Shown: positions 17,303 through 26,239, counted from the first letter of the stretch. The stretch is 64,000 bases of DNA from Lentzea tibetensis (GCF_007845675.1 NZ_VOBR01000018.1:114256-178255); one strand, 5' to 3'. Numbers and translations: made by a program. Notes: generated by a model not told the origin, from the sequence alone.

Positions 17303-17562
17303 CGCCCGTACAGGAACAGCAGCACCGTCCCCGTGGTCAGCAGCGCGAGCAACAAGAGCCGGCCGAAACCGGGCGGCCCGTAGTTCTCCCGTCCGCGCGC
17401 CCACTGCCAGAAGAACGTTCCGACGATCATCCCGCAGACGATCAGCCCACCGACGTCTTCACCGCCCCAGCCCCACAGCATCAGCGCCCCGCCGCCGAGC
17501 GTGAGCAACGAGGCCTCGGTGAACAACTTGACGTCAGCGCCCGTGGACTTGTCCCGGCCCAT
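17299..17562 (-). CDS. small membrane protein, paralogue 4
   Basis: 87 residues: MGRDKSTGADVKLF, then TEASLLTLGGGALMLWGW, a second helix GLIVCGMIVGTFFWQW, a basic loop RGRENYGPPG and a C-terminal helix ending LLFLYGR. It is nearly identical in layout to the neighbouring genes and coupled to the next one by a TTGA overlap. No known domain. Confidence 0.78.
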   Translation of the reverse strand: MGRDKSTGADVKLFTEASLLTLGGGALMLWGWGGEDVGGLIVCGMIVGTFFWQWARGRENYGPPGFGRLLLLALLTTGTVLLFLYGR

Positions 17563-17607
17563 CCTCGGACCGTAGCCCGGTGATCATGCCCGGACCAGGG
17601 TCGCCCG

Positions 17608-17856
17608 TCACGTGACCAGCAGGATGAACACCGCCAGCAGATCCCACGCCACGAGCCACCCGAGGCTGCCGATCGACACCGGCGTCTTCCGCTTCCCGAG
17701 CCACCAGACGGCGTAGACGAACGTGACGAGCCCGGCGACGCCGAGTGCGTCATCGGCCCAGCCGATCATCATGATCGTCCCGATGCCGACCGTCAGCAGC
17801 GCCGCCTCCACCGCGAGCCGCCAGCCGGGGGTGCTCTGCGTCTCGACTTCCGTCAT
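17608..17856 (-). CDS. small membrane protein, paralogue 3
   Basis: 82 residues from the ATG at 17856, which overlaps the upstream stop (ATGA); GTG 17862 is an alternative. Helices VEAALLTVGIGTIMMIGWA, GLVTFVYAVWWLG and LGWLVAWDLLAVFILLV, with a KRKTP loop. It is most similar to paralogue 5 at the C-terminus (LVAWDL). Function unknown. Confidence 0.75.
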   Translation of the reverse strand: MTEVETQSTPGWRLAVEAALLTVGIGTIMMIGWADDALGVAGLVTFVYAVWWLGKRKTPVSIGSLGWLVAWDLLAVFILLVT

Positions 17857-18107
17857 CCCCACACCACGAGCACGAGTGCCAGCACGACGATCAGCACGCC
17901 GAGGCAGCCGAGCCGCCGGTTGGTGACCGCGAAGTTCTCCCGCAGCCCGAACCAGACGCCGAGCAGCACGCCCAGCGGGACGAAGGCCGCGATGATCAGC
18001 CCGGCGCCGCCGCCGACCACCCAGCCGTCGAGCAGGATCAGGCCGCAGGCCAGTGGAACCAGCGCGGCTTCGGCGAACAGCCGGGCGTCCGTCCCCTTCT
18101 CAGTCAC
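17853..18107 (-). CDS. small membrane protein, paralogue 2
   Basis: 84 residues from GTG 18107 (MTEKGTDARLF): helices AEAALVPLACGLILLDGW, LIIAAFVPLGVLLGVWFGL and CLGVLIVVLALVLVVWG, with the loop RENFAVTNRR. The N-terminal block 'K.TDARLFAEAAL' matches the others. It is translationally coupled to paralogue 3. Confidence 0.75.
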   Translation of the reverse strand: MTEKGTDARLFAEAALVPLACGLILLDGWVVGGGAGLIIAAFVPLGVLLGVWFGLRENFAVTNRRLGCLGVLIVVLALVLVVWG

Positions 18108-18203
18108 GCCTGCGAACCTAGGTACGTGCGCCACACCCGGACCACACTCGCGCGGTGGTGACGGTCAGGCCTGTGCCTGTGCCTAGGACGCGGCCGTGCT
18201 CGC

Positions 18204-18270
18204 GCAGGGGTCCCCGCTCGGGGGCACCCTAGATCCATTCTCCCAGGCAGCACCGACAATTCCGGGCGCT
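18204..18270. repeat. dispersed element copy (truncated)
   Basis: GC hairpin CCCCGCTCGGGGG, then ATCCATTCTCCCAG and GCACCGACAATTCCGGGCGC. Same orientation as the copies at 24240, 25503 and 34229. It lacks the DnaA-like end and runs into the stop codon of the gene at 18269. Confidence 0.75.
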
Positions 18271-18550
18271 AGCGGTTCGCGAGAAAAACGATCAAGGTCA
18301 TGCCGGAGTAGATGGCGTACCAGACGACGGCGCCGGTGCTGGGCCCGGTGACCTCGCCCTTCTTCTTCGCCTCGTTCCGCATCGACCAGAGGAACAGGTA
18401 GAAGACGCCCACCATCATCGCCGAGCCCACCAGGCCGACCACGCCGCCGAGCGCCAACCCGGCCAGCAGCGTGAGCCCGGAGCCCAGCACCAGCAGTGCC
18501 GCGTTCAGCAGGACGCGGACGTCCGCGGCGGTCGATTTCTCCTCACTCAT
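18269..18550 (-). CDS. small membrane protein, paralogue 1
   Basis: 93 residues: MSEEKSTAADVRVLLNAALL, a helix LVLGSGLTLLAGLALGG, a second helix around MMVGVFYLFLW, a strongly basic loop RNEAKKKGEV and the terminal helix TLIVFLANR. It is the most upstream of the array and separated from paralogue 2 by a dispersed-repeat copy. Function unknown. Confidence 0.78.
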   Translation of the reverse strand: MSEEKSTAADVRVLLNAALLVLGSGLTLLAGLALGGVVGLVGSAMMVGVFYLFLWSMRNEAKKKGEVTGPSTGAVVWYAIYSGMTLIVFLANR

Positions 18551-18674
18551 GAGGGCACACCCTAGTTCCCGATCTTGCCGGCGGTCTGCGGAACGCCTCA
18601 GTCCGCATTAGTAGGACGTCCGAGTATTGGGATCGCGATTTTCCGTACGGCCATCCGGGCATTACCGTGCACAC

Positions 18675-19763
18675 ATGACGACGTCGTTGCCTTTCACCCG
18701 GACCCCCAACCCGCAGCCGGAGACCCCGGAGCGCGTTGCGGAGGTACTCGAGAAGCCGGGCTTCGGGCAGCACTTCACCGACCACATGGTGACGATTCGT
18801 TGGAACCGGGAGCAGGGCTGGCACGACGCTGTCGTCGGCCCGTACGGCTCGTTGCAGCTGGATCCCGCCGCGATGGTGCTGCACTACGGCCAGGCGATCT
18901 TCGAAGGGCTCAAGGCCTACCGCCAGCCCGACGGATCGATCGCGTCCTTCCGACCTGAGGCGAACGCCGCGCGCTTCCGCGCGTCGGCCCGCCGCATGGC
19001 CATGCCGGAACTCCCCGACGAGCTCTTCCTCGAGTCGGTCCGCGAGCTCATCGCGATCGACGAGCGGTGGGTGCCCACCGCCGACGAGGAGTCGCTCTAC
19101 CTGCGTCCCTTCATGTTCTCCACGGAGAAGGGCCTCGGCGTGCGGCCCGCCAAGGAGTACATCTACGTCCTGATCGCGTCCCCCGCGGGCTCCTACTTCG
19201 CCGGCGGCATCAAGCCGGTGAGCGTGTGGCTGTCCACCGAGTACGTCCGCGCGGCGCCCGGTGGCACCGGTGCGGCGAAGTTCGCGGGCAACTACGCCGC
19301 GTCCCTCGTCGCGCAGGCGCAGGCCGCCGAGAAGGGCTGCGACCAGGTCGTGTGGCTCGACGCGATCGAGCGCCGCTGGGTCGAGGAGATGGGCGGGATG
19401 AACCTGTTCTTCGTCTTCGGCGACAAGGTGATCACGCCCGAGCTGACCGGCACGCTGCTGCCCGGCATCACCCGCGACTCGCTGCTGAGTCTCGCGAAGG
19501 ACCTCGGCTACTCGGTCGAGGAACGCCGGGTGTCCACTGAGGAGTGGGAGAAGAAGGCCGAGTCCGGTGAGCTCACCGAGGTCTTCGCCTGCGGCACCGC
19601 CGCGGTCATCACGCCCGTCGGCCACGTGAAGCACGCGGGCGGCGAGTTCTCGGTGTCCGAGGGCAAGACCGGCGAGCTGACCATGAAGCTGCGCGAGCGG
19701 CTGACCGGCCTCCAGCACGGCCACGTCGCCGACGAGCACGGCTGGATGACCAAGCTCAGCTGA
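18675..19763 (+). CDS. ilvE: branched-chain amino acid aminotransferase
   Basis: A 362-residue class IV PLP transaminase that interconverts Leu/Ile/Val and their 2-oxo acids. The Schiff-base lysine is K202 in [13 protein letters not shown]. Other family features are [25 protein letters not shown], the [11 protein letters not shown] block and the [11 protein letters not shown] phosphate site. The ATG at 18675 is chosen because the family starts MTTSLPF; an in-frame GTG upstream at 18627 is less likely. It converges on cobS with an 8-base overlap. Confidence 0.96.
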   Translation: MTTSLPFTRTPNPQPETPERVAEVLEKPGFGQHFTDHMVTIRWNREQGWHDAVVGPYGSLQLDPAAMVLHYGQAIFEGLKAYRQPDGSIASFRPEANAARFRASARRMAMPELPDELFLESVRELIAIDERWVPTADEESLYLRPFMFSTEKGLGVRPAKEYIYVLIASPAGSYFAGGIKPVSVWLSTEYVRAAPGGTGAAKFAGNYAASLVAQAQAAEKGCDQVVWLDAIERRWVEEMGGMNLFFVFGDKVITPELTGTLLPGITRDSLLSLAKDLGYSVEERRVSTEEWEKKAESGELTEVFACGTAAVITPVGHVKHAGGEFSVSEGKTGELTMKLRERLTGLQHGHVADEHGWMTKLS

Positions 19764-20460
19764 GCACGACCAGCACCACGAGAGTCGAGAGTTCGGCGGC
19801 AGCACCGAGAACGTCCCCGGTGATGCCGCCGAACCGCTTCCGGGTGTGCTTCACCAGCAGCACGACGACCGCCAGCGCGAGCACGACCGCGACCGGCCCG
19901 CGCACACCGAGGTAGAGCGACGCGCACGCCAGCCCGAGCCACCACACCGCGACCACCCAGTGCGGCTGCGAGCCCGCCACGAGCGCGCCCAGCCCCTCCG
20001 GCCGCGCCGCGGGCACACCGCGCAGGCAGCACACGCCGAACGCCGCGCGTCCGGCCGTCAGCGCCAGCACGACCGCTTCCCAAGGCGCAGAAGGCAAAGC
20101 GACCGCCTGCGCACCCAGCACGACGATCAGCGTGACCACCGCGAACGGTCCCGCTCCACCGTCCTTCATGACCTCCAGCGCGCGCTCCGGCGGCCCGTAG
20201 CAACCGAGCCCGTCCGCCGTGTCGGCCAGCCCGTCGAGGTGCATGCCGCGCGTCACCAGCGCGAGCACCCCCACCGTCAGGAACCCGGCCAGCAACGGCG
20301 GGACGTCCAGTTGCGACAGTCCGAAGAGGATCGCGGAGGCGAACCCGCCCAGCAGCAGTCCGACGGCCGGCGCCCAGTACAACGCGCGGCGGGCAGCCGT
20401 GCCGTCGACCTCACCGACGCGGACGGGCAGGATCGTCAGCCACGACAGCGCGAGGCGCAT
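19756..20460 (-). CDS. cobS: adenosylcobinamide-GDP ribazoletransferase (cobalamin synthase)
   Basis: A 234-residue multi-pass membrane enzyme that joins adenosylcobinamide-GDP and alpha-ribazole. Features: [14 protein letters not shown] start, [20 protein letters not shown] with the acidic metal-binding residues, and the [10 protein letters not shown] motif. The ATG shares a base with the cobT stop, so cobU-cobT-cobS form one operon for the last steps of B12 synthesis or salvage. Confidence 0.95.
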   Translation of the reverse strand: MRLALSWLTILPVRVGEVDGTAARRALYWAPAVGLLLGGFASAILFGLSQLDVPPLLAGFLTVGVLALVTRGMHLDGLADTADGLGCYGPPERALEVMKDGGAGPFAVVTLIVVLGAQAVALPSAPWEAVVLALTAGRAAFGVCCLRGVPAARPEGLGALVAGSQPHWVVAVWWLGLACASLYLGVRGPVAVVLALAVVVLLVKHTRKRFGGITGDVLGAAAELSTLVVLVVLS

Positions 20461-21806
20461 CAGTCCCTGTCCGCGTCGCCGGACTGCTGCTCAGCGTCAG
20501 CCGCTGCCCCAGGTCCAGCCGCTGCCCCAGCGCTGGTCCCGGCCCCAGTCCCAGTCGCAGCGTTGGTCTCAGCCCCAGCTCCTGCCCTGGGTCCGGCTTC
20601 AGCGTCAGGTCCGGCCTCAGCTTCGGCTCCAGCCGCAGTTGCAGCGTTGGTCCCAGTCCCAGTCCCAGTCCCAGTCCCAGTCGCAGCGTTGGTCCCAGCC
20701 CCGGCCTCGGCTCCAGGTCCAGCGTCGGCTCGAGCCTCAGCCTCCGGTGCCGCCTCAGCCTCGGCCGCACCGGCCTTGCCCGAGACGCCCGCGCTGTCGA
20801 ACGTCGCCATCTCGGCGAGCAGCTTCGTCGCCGCGGTCAGCAGCGGCAGCGCCGCCACCGCGCCCGAGCCCTCGCCGAGCCGCATGTCGAACTCCAGCAG
20901 CGGCTTCAGCGACAGGTGCGCCAGCGCGATCGCGTGCGCGGGCTCGGCGGACTGGTGCCCGGCGACCCACCACTCGCGCGCACCCGGCGCGAGCTCCTCG
21001 GCGACGACCGCGGCCGCGCCGACGACGACGCCGTCCAGCACGACCGGCGTGCGCCGCACAGCCGCCTGCGCGAGGAAACCGGCCATGGCCGCGATGTCCG
21101 GGCCGCTGGCGGTCGCGAGCAGCGCGATCGGGTCGCTGATGGTCAGCCGGGCCCGGCGCAGCGCGTCGCGGATCGCCGCGGTCTTGCGCATCCACGCCTG
21201 GTCGTCGATGCCGGTGCCGCGGCCGACGACCGCCACCGGCTCGGAGCCGGTGAGCGACGCGATCAGCACGGCCGACGGCGTCGTGTTGCCGATGCCCATG
21301 TCGCCGGCGACGAGCACGTCGGCGCCGCCGTCGACCTCCTCGTCCGCGACCTGGCGCCCGGCGGCGATCGCGGCCTCGCACTCCTCGCGGGTCATCGCGT
21401 CCTCGCGGTCGATCGACCCCGAGCTCCGCCGGACCTTGAGGTCGCCGACGGGCGTGTCGCCGTCGACGGACATGTCGACCACGCGCACCGTGGCGCCCGC
21501 GACCTGCGCCAGCACGTTCACCGCCGCGCCGCCGGTCAGGAAGTTCTGCACCATCTGCCCGGTGACCTCGCTCGGGAACGCCGAGACACCGTGCCGCGCG
21601 ACACCGTGGTCGCCGGCGAACACCACGACGCGCGGCCGCACGAACGGCTTCGGCGGGCACACGCCCTGGCACGCCGCGACCCAGTTGCCCAGCTCCTCGA
21701 GCCTGCCGAGCGAGCCGACCGGCTTGGTCAGCACCGACTGGCGCACCTCGGCTTCGCGGGCGACGGCCTCGTTCGGCGGCTCGACCGGCGGGAACTCCGT
21801 GGTCAC
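20460..21806 (-). CDS. cobT: nicotinate-nucleotide:dimethylbenzimidazole phosphoribosyltransferase with an extra repetitive tail
   Basis: 448 residues where about 350 is usual. Residues 1-350 are a complete Cob[67 protein letters not shown] and the catalytic Glu region. After [10 protein letters not shown] the protein continues for about 95 residues of only Ala, Gly, Thr, Glu, Pro, Asp, Asn and Ser (blocks like [20 protein letters not shown]). At DNA level this tail contains a TCCCAG hexamer array. The GTG at 21806 follows GGAGCACAG. The enzyme makes alpha-ribazole phosphate for CobS. Confidence 0.93.
   Translation of the reverse strand: MTTEFPPVEPPNEAVAREAEVRQSVLTKPVGSLGRLEELGNWVAACQGVCPPKPFVRPRVVVFAGDHGVARHGVSAFPSEVTGQMVQNFLTGGAAVNVLAQVAGATVRVVDMSVDGDTPVGDLKVRRSSGSIDREDAMTREECEAAIAAGRQVADEEVDGGADVLVAGDMGIGNTTPSAVLIASLTGSEPVAVVGRGTGIDDQAWMRKTAAIRDALRRARLTISDPIALLATASGPDIAAMAGFLAQAAVRRTPVVLDGVVVGAAAVVAEELAPGAREWWVAGHQSAEPAHAIALAHLSLKPLLEFDMRLGEGSGAVAALPLLTAATKLLAEMATFDSAGVSGKAGAAEAEAAPEAEARADAGPGAEAGAGTNAATGTGTGTGTGTNAATAAGAEAEAGPDAEAGPRAGAGAETNAATGTGAGTSAGAAAGPGAAADAEQQSGDADRD
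20651..20680. repeat. TCCCAG hexamer, five exact tandem copies, inside the cobT tail
   Basis: Five perfect TCCCAG units, flanked by degenerate CCCCAG/TCGCAG versions over about 240 bases. It is read as Thr-Gly repeats in cobT. Adding or losing a unit would keep the frame, so length variation between strains would be tolerated. Confidence 0.85.
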
Positions 21807-21814
21807 CTGTGCTC

Positions 21815-22354
21815 CTAACGCAGTCGCAGTGGGATGCCCGCGACGAGGAGCAGCACCTCGTCGCACACCTCGGCGAGCCGTGCGTTCAGCGAACCGAGGT
21901 GATCTCGGAAGAGCCTGCCAGAGTGGGTGCTGGGCACCACGCCGAGGCCGACCTCAGCGGACACCAGCACGAGCCGCGTCCGGCAGGCCGTGACCGCGCT
22001 CAGCAGCGCGTCGACCTCCCGTTCGACCAGCTCGAAGCCGTGCCCCTCCCACGCGCCCGCGTCGTCCAGCGCGCCGACCAGCCACGTCGACAGGTCGTCC
22101 ACCAGGATCGACGGGTCCTCCGGCCGCGTCGCGGTGAGCAACGCGGGCAGGTCGCCGGGCGCGGGCGCCTCGACCGTGTGCCAGCCTGCGGGCCTGCGCG
22201 CGACGTGCCGGGCGATGCGCGCGTCCCAGTCCGGGTCGTCCGGGTAGCGGCGCGATGTTGCGACGTACGTCACCGCAGGGTCGGTGAGCAGGCCTTCCGC
22301 GTGCGCGGACTTCCCAGAACGGGCTCCGCCGAGCACCAGAGTTCGTCGGGTCAC
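21815..22354 (-). CDS. cobU: adenosylcobinamide kinase/guanylyltransferase
   Basis: A 179-residue bifunctional enzyme that phosphorylates adenosylcobinamide and converts it to the GDP form used by CobS. P-loop GGARSGKS at residues 9-16, [34 protein letters not shown] and [11 protein letters not shown] are family motifs. It is the first gene of cobU-cobT-cobS, divergent from the small gene at 22371 by 16 bases. Confidence 0.95.
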   Translation of the reverse strand: MTRRTLVLGGARSGKSAHAEGLLTDPAVTYVATSRRYPDDPDWDARIARHVARRPAGWHTVEAPAPGDLPALLTATRPEDPSILVDDLSTWLVGALDDAGAWEGHGFELVEREVDALLSAVTACRTRLVLVSAEVGLGVVPSTHSGRLFRDHLGSLNARLAEVCDEVLLLVAGIPLRLR

Positions 22355-22370
22355 GAGTTAGCCTTCGCTC

Positions 22371-22571
22371 ATGGAGTTCCGTTGGCGGTACCAGGATGCA
22401 CAGGGCCGCGAGGTCGTCGGTCCCGAGGTGGCCTTCGCCGACCAGGCCGAGGCCGAGGAGTGGTTCAGCGCCACCTGGCAGGACCTGCTCGACAGCGGCG
22501 TCGAACAGGTGACGCTGCTGTGCTCGGAGTCCGAGGTGTACGGACCTATGAGCCTGAGCCCGTCTGCCTGA
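22371..22571 (+). CDS. conserved small protein, function unknown
   Basis: 66 residues: MEFRWRYQDAQGREVVGPEV, then AEAEEWFSATWQDLLDSG and SEVYGPMSLSP. It resembles short uncharacterised proteins found beside cob genes in other actinomycetes (recalled pattern). Soluble and acidic, without metal-binding or membrane motifs. It overlaps the GNAT gene at the 3' ends by 26 bases. Confidence 0.75.
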   Translation: MEFRWRYQDAQGREVVGPEVAFADQAEAEEWFSATWQDLLDSGVEQVTLLCSESEVYGPMSLSPSA

Positions 22572-22956
22572 TGCCCCTCGGTCTGAAGACCATGCCGTTG
22601 ACGCGCTGGAAGCCGAACCGCTCGTAGAACGGGACGACGTCGTCGTCGCAGACCACGTCGATGCTGTAGACCCCGCCGATCTCGCCGACGACGCGCCGCA
22701 CCAGAGCGCCGCCGATGCCCTGCCACTTGTACTTCGGCAGCACCTCCAGCAGCGGCAGGTAGGCGGAGAACACGCCGTCCGACAGCGCCGTGACGAACCC
22801 GACGACGCGGTCGCCGTCGAACGCCAGCACCGCGTGTTGCGCGTGTTTCAGCAGCTCAACGTGCGCCTGCGGCGACGGTGGCGACGGCCAGCCGACGAAG
22901 AACCCGGTCAGCTGGTCCGGCCGCAGGTCATCTGGGACGCCCGCATAACGGATCAC
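22546..22956 (-). CDS. GNAT-family N-acetyltransferase
   Basis: A 136-residue GCN5-type acetyltransferase. The acetyl-CoA site is PKYKWQGIGGALVRRVV (Q/R-x-x-G-x-G/A type), with the following strand IDVVCDDDVVPFYERFGFQRV. The substrate is unknown; VGWPSPPSPQAHVELL is typical of small-molecule acetylators. GTG 22956 is chosen as start because the frame upstream to 23073 lies in palindrome-rich promoter DNA. Confidence 0.85.
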   Translation of the reverse strand: MIRYAGVPDDLRPDQLTGFFVGWPSPPSPQAHVELLKHAQHAVLAFDGDRVVGFVTALSDGVFSAYLPLLEVLPKYKWQGIGGALVRRVVGEIGGVYSIDVVCDDDVVPFYERFGFQRVNGMVFRPRGIRQTGSGS

Positions 22957-22980
22957 GGTGCTCGACGATACCCAATGGTC

Positions 22981-23113
22981 GTTAGCCAGACGAACGACTA
23001 GCGGCGATCCGGCGAACAGTTGACTGTCGACAGTTGGCAGGCATCGCCGGCCGCGCCCGTTGTCGACTGCCAACTGTTGACATCTCCGTCAGTTCATTAG
23101 CAAGCCGAACGAG
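22981..23113. promoter_or_regulatory. divergent operator region with direct and inverted repeats
   Basis: A direct repeat TTAGCnAGnCGAACGA occurs at 22982 and 23097, one copy near each divergent gene. Between them CAGTTGGCAG (23031-23040) pairs with CTGCCAACTG (23067-23076), and GTCGTT...AACGAC forms an inverted repeat around the first copy. This suggests a common regulator for the acetyltransferase and the aldo/keto reductase. Confidence 0.5.
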
Positions 23114-23132
23114 TTCGAGTTAGTCTTCGAGC

Positions 23133-24119
23133 ATGGAGTTCCGACGTCTCGGCCGCAGCGGCTTGAACATCAGTGAGATCTCGTACGGCAACTGGCTGAC
23201 CCACGCGTCGCAGGTCGAAGAGGACCAGGCGCACGCCTGCGTGAAGGCCGCGCTCGACGCCGGCATCACGACCTTCGACACCGCCGACGTGTACGCCAAC
23301 ACGGCGGCCGAGTCGGTTCTCGGCCGTGCGCTCAAGGGCGTGCGCCGCGAGTCCATCGAGGTGCTGACCAAGTCGTACTGGCCGACGGGCCCTGGCGGCC
23401 CCAACGACCGCGGCCTCGGCCGCAAGCACATCATCGAGTCGGCCAACGCGTCGCTCCAGCGGCTGCAGACCGACTACCTCGACCTCTACCAGGCGCACCG
23501 CTTCGACCACAGCGTGCCGCTCGAGGAGACGATGCTCGCCTACAGCGACCTCGTCCGTCAGGGCAAGGTGCTGTACATCGGTGTGTCCGAGTGGACCGCC
23601 GAGCAGATCGCCCGCGGTGCCGCACTGGCCCGCGAGCTGAAGGTGCCGTTCATCTCGCACCAGCCGCAGTACTCGATGCTGTGGCGCGTCATCGAGTCCC
23701 AGGTCGTGCCGACCTGCGAGCGCGAGGGCATCAGCCAGATCGTGTTCTCGCCGATCGCGCAGGGCATCCTGACCGGCAAGTACCTGCCGGGCGCCGAGCT
23801 GCCTTCGGGTTCGCGCGCCGCCGACGAGCGCGGCTCGCGGATGATCTCCCGCTGGATGCGCGACGACGTGCTGACCGCCGTCCAGGGCCTCAAGCCGCTG
23901 GCCGCCGAGGCCGGCCTCACGATGGCCCAGCTCGCGGTCGCGTGGGTGCTCCAGAACCCGAACGTCGCGTCCGCGATCATCGGCGCCTCCCGCCCCGAGC
24001 AGGTGCGGGAGAACGTCAAGGCCGTTGGCGTGAAGCTGGACGCCGACCTGCTGAAGAAGATCGACGAGGTGCTCGACGGCGTCGTCACCGACGACCCGAG
24101 GCTGACCGCCGAGGGCTGA
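23133..24119 (+). CDS. aldo/keto reductase (Kv-beta-like family)
   Basis: A 328-residue NADPH-dependent (beta/alpha)8 reductase. The catalytic Asp-Tyr pair is in GITTFDTADVYANTAAE and the Lys in EVLTKSYWPTG; YLDLYQAHRFDH carries the His. FSPIAQGILTGKY and SAIIGASRPEQV bind cofactor. The substrate is not deducible. It starts at an ATG just behind the repeat-rich promoter shared with the GNAT gene. Confidence 0.93.
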   Translation: MEFRRLGRSGLNISEISYGNWLTHASQVEEDQAHACVKAALDAGITTFDTADVYANTAAESVLGRALKGVRRESIEVLTKSYWPTGPGGPNDRGLGRKHIIESANASLQRLQTDYLDLYQAHRFDHSVPLEETMLAYSDLVRQGKVLYIGVSEWTAEQIARGAALARELKVPFISHQPQYSMLWRVIESQVVPTCEREGISQIVFSPIAQGILTGKYLPGAELPSGSRAADERGSRMISRWMRDDVLTAVQGLKPLAAEAGLTMAQLAVAWVLQNPNVASAIIGASRPEQVRENVKAVGVKLDADLLKKIDEVLDGVVTDDPRLTAEG

Positions 24120-24239
24120 TCCGCGGAGGAGGCGCTCCGACCATCAGCCGGGGCGCCTCCACCCGAGCTAGTACCCCACTCGCGCGATTCGAGCACATCT
24201 CGGTCCGCGCACCGCGACTGTCAGAGTGCGTCGCTACCC

Positions 24240-24326
24240 TCGGATTCGGGGGGAATCCCCGGCCCCCAAGGGGGAGTGTGAGGTCCCCACTCCAAGCGTA
24301 TCGCCGAGCACCGACAATCCCGGCCA
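24240..24326. repeat. dispersed element copy
   Basis: GC-rich hairpin part (GGGGGGAATCCCCGGCCCCC), then a diverged CCCCACTCCAAGCGTATC segment and CGAGCACCGACAATCCCGGCC. The DnaA-like end is not present. It lies in the 260-base gap after the aldo/keto reductase. Confidence 0.7.
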
Positions 24327-24342
24327 CCCACATGATCAACTC

Positions 24343-24368
24343 ACGCCCGCGGCTGCAGCCGCGGGCGT
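24343..24368. terminator. 26-base perfect palindrome, bidirectional terminator
   Basis: ACGCCCGCGGCTG followed by its exact reverse complement, with no loop. It lies between the convergent aldo/keto reductase and DUF3043 genes, 11 bases from the latter's stop. Confidence 0.7.
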
Positions 24369-24379
24369 CGTCGTCGGTG

Positions 24380-25018
24380 CTACTTGACCGCGTCGCCAGG
24401 GGAGACGCGCGGCTTCGGGACGCGGAGCCTGCGCAGCTGGCTGGCCCGGATGAACGAGTACCAGCCGATCGAGATGCCCTTGATCGGCTCGGTCGGGAAC
24501 TTCTCGCGCACCCGCTTGGTGACGAGCCTGCCGAGGACGAAGCCCTCGACGACCATCGCGAGCAGCATGAACGTCGTCGCCAGCGTCGCGTACTGCTGCA
24601 CCGCGATCGACGGCGTCAGCAGCGCGACGAACACGAGGATCGCCAGCGGCATGAAGAGGCCCATGAGGTTGCGCCGCGAGTCGACGACGTCGCGGATGTA
24701 GGCCTTGACCGGACCGCGGTCGCGCGGCAGCAGGTACTTGTCGTCACCCGCGAGCATGCGCTTGCGGCGCTCGGTCGCGGCGGCGCGGCGCTCTTCCTTG
24801 TTCACCTTGCTCCCGCGCATGCGCTTGAACGCCTCGCGCTGGGTGCGCGGAGGCGGGGGCACCGGGCCGGAGCGCCGGCCCTGTGCTTCGCGCCGCTTCG
24901 GCGTGGGCTTGCCCTTGCCCTGGGTGTGGCCCTTTTCGAGCGGTGGAGCCAGTTCCGCCTCGGTCTCGGCGGTCTCGCTGGCTTCGGCGGAATTACGGCG
25001 CAGGAACCTCACGCGCAC
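24380..25018 (-). CDS. DUF3043 membrane protein
   Basis: A 212-residue actinobacterial membrane protein of unknown function (mycobacterial Rv2206-like by position). A highly charged N-terminal half (KRREAQGRR, SKVNKEERRAAATERRKRML) is followed by the DUF3043 core: DKYLLPRDRGPVKAYIRDVV, two hydrophobic helices (FMPLAILVFVALLTP, TTFMLLAMVVEGFVLG) and the basic C-terminal tail. The GTG starts at 25018 or 25012 are equally possible. It is divergent from glycerate kinase. Confidence 0.92.
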   Translation of the reverse strand: MRVRFLRRNSAEASETAETEAELAPPLEKGHTQGKGKPTPKRREAQGRRSGPVPPPPRTQREAFKRMRGSKVNKEERRAAATERRKRMLAGDDKYLLPRDRGPVKAYIRDVVDSRRNLMGLFMPLAILVFVALLTPSIAVQQYATLATTFMLLAMVVEGFVLGRLVTKRVREKFPTEPIKGISIGWYSFIRASQLRRLRVPKPRVSPGDAVK

Positions 25019-25053
25019 AAGGGTATGACAGGGGCATCTGTACCTTTCGCGAG

Positions 25054-26133
25054 GTGCGCGTACTCATCGCTCCCGACTGCTTCGGCGGCACGCTCACCGC
25101 CCGCGAGGCGGCCGACGCCATCGCCTCCGGCTGGCACTCCGCCAAGCCGGACGACCACCTGGTGCTGCGACCGCTCGCCGACGGCGGCCCCGGTTTCGTC
25201 GACGTCCTGCACGCCTCGCTCGGCGGCGACGTGCACGTCACGACAGTGACCGGCCCGCTCGGCACGCCCGTCGAAGCACGCTGGCTCACGCACGACGGCA
25301 CCGCGTACGTCGAGTCCGCCGAGGCCTGCGGGCTGCACCTCGTGCCCGCTGACCAGCGCGCACGCGTGTGCGAGACGACGACCACGCGCGGCGTCGGCGA
25401 GTTGCTGCTGGCGGCTCGGGCCGCAGGCGTCCACACGATCGTCGTCGGGCTGGGCGGCTCGGCCACGACGGACGGCGGCGCGGGCCTGTTTGAAGCTCTC
25501 GATCATGACCCCGCGGGGGTACCCCCCACTTCCAGCCTACCGACGAGCACCGACAATTCCGGTGCGCTGATCGGGAGTTGTCCACAGCTCGTCGCGGCAT
25601 CCGATGTCGAGAACCCGCTGCTCGGCCCCCACGGCGCCGCCCACACGTTCGGTCCCCAGAAGGGCGCCTCCCCGGAGGCGGTGGAACGCCTGGAGCAACG
25701 ACTGGCCGGCATGGAACGCCTGGAAGCGGTCAAGGACCAACCGGGCGCGGGCGCGGCGGGCGGCCTGGGCGCGGCACTGCTGTCGCTGGGCGCGACGGTC
25801 ACCTCGGGAGCCGGATTGGTACGCGACCTGACCGGGCTCGACACCGCACTCGACACCGTCGACGTCGCCGTCACGGGCGAAGGCAGCTTCGACTGGCAGT
25901 CGCTGCGCGGCAAGCTCGTCACCACGGTCGCAGCCGGAGCCGCCCACCGCGGCCTGCCGTGCGTGGTGCTGGCCGGACAGGTCAGCGTCGGCAGGCGGGA
26001 AGCCGCGTCAGCAGGGGTGCAGGACGCGTACTCGGTGTCCGAGCACGCCGGGTCGACCGAACGATCGCTCGCCGAACCGGGGCCGACGCTCGAAGCGCTG
26101 GCCGCGCACGTCGCGCGGCAGTGGTCCACGTGA
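25054..26133 (+). CDS. glycerate kinase (GlxK family) carrying an in-frame repeat element
   Basis: 359 residues, slightly short of the usual 370-380. The N-terminus VRVLIAPDCFGGTLTAREAA, RPLADGGPGFVDVL and VVGLGGSATTDGGAGLFEAL are canonical, as are ASDVENPLLGPHGAAHTFGPQKGAS and VTGEGSFDWQSLRGK. Between residues about 150 and 180, where the family has a longer variable segment after the DGGAG helix, the DNA is a full copy of the dispersed CACCGACAATTCCGG element, translated as PPTSSLPTSTDNSG and neighbours. The enzyme would phosphorylate glycerate to 2- or 3-phosphoglycerate. Whether the altered protein is active is open. GTG 25054 is set by family alignment. Confidence 0.88.
   Translation: MRVLIAPDCFGGTLTAREAADAIASGWHSAKPDDHLVLRPLADGGPGFVDVLHASLGGDVHVTTVTGPLGTPVEARWLTHDGTAYVESAEACGLHLVPADQRARVCETTTTRGVGELLLAARAAGVHTIVVGLGGSATTDGGAGLFEALDHDPAGVPPTSSLPTSTDNSGALIGSCPQLVAASDVENPLLGPHGAAHTFGPQKGASPEAVERLEQRLAGMERLEAVKDQPGAGAAGGLGAALLSLGATVTSGAGLVRDLTGLDTALDTVDVAVTGEGSFDWQSLRGKLVTTVAAGAAHRGLPCVVLAGQVSVGRREAASAGVQDAYSVSEHAGSTERSLAEPGPTLEALAAHVARQWST
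25503..25592. repeat. dispersed element copy inside glycerate kinase
   Basis: CCCCGCGGGGGTACCCCC hairpin, TTCCAG...CGAGCACCGACAA, TTCCGG and GGGAGTTGTCCACAG at the end. All parts seen in the intergenic copies at 58095 and 58398 are present, here in frame and without stop codons. Confidence 0.85.
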
Positions 26134-26239
26134 CGTTCGACAAGCACGCGTGCTGTGGGACCATGGGAACTGGAACAAAGCGGGGTACGCCCGTGTTAGA
26201 CAGGGGCGAACGCCCGCATGAGGACCTCCGAGGAGAGCC

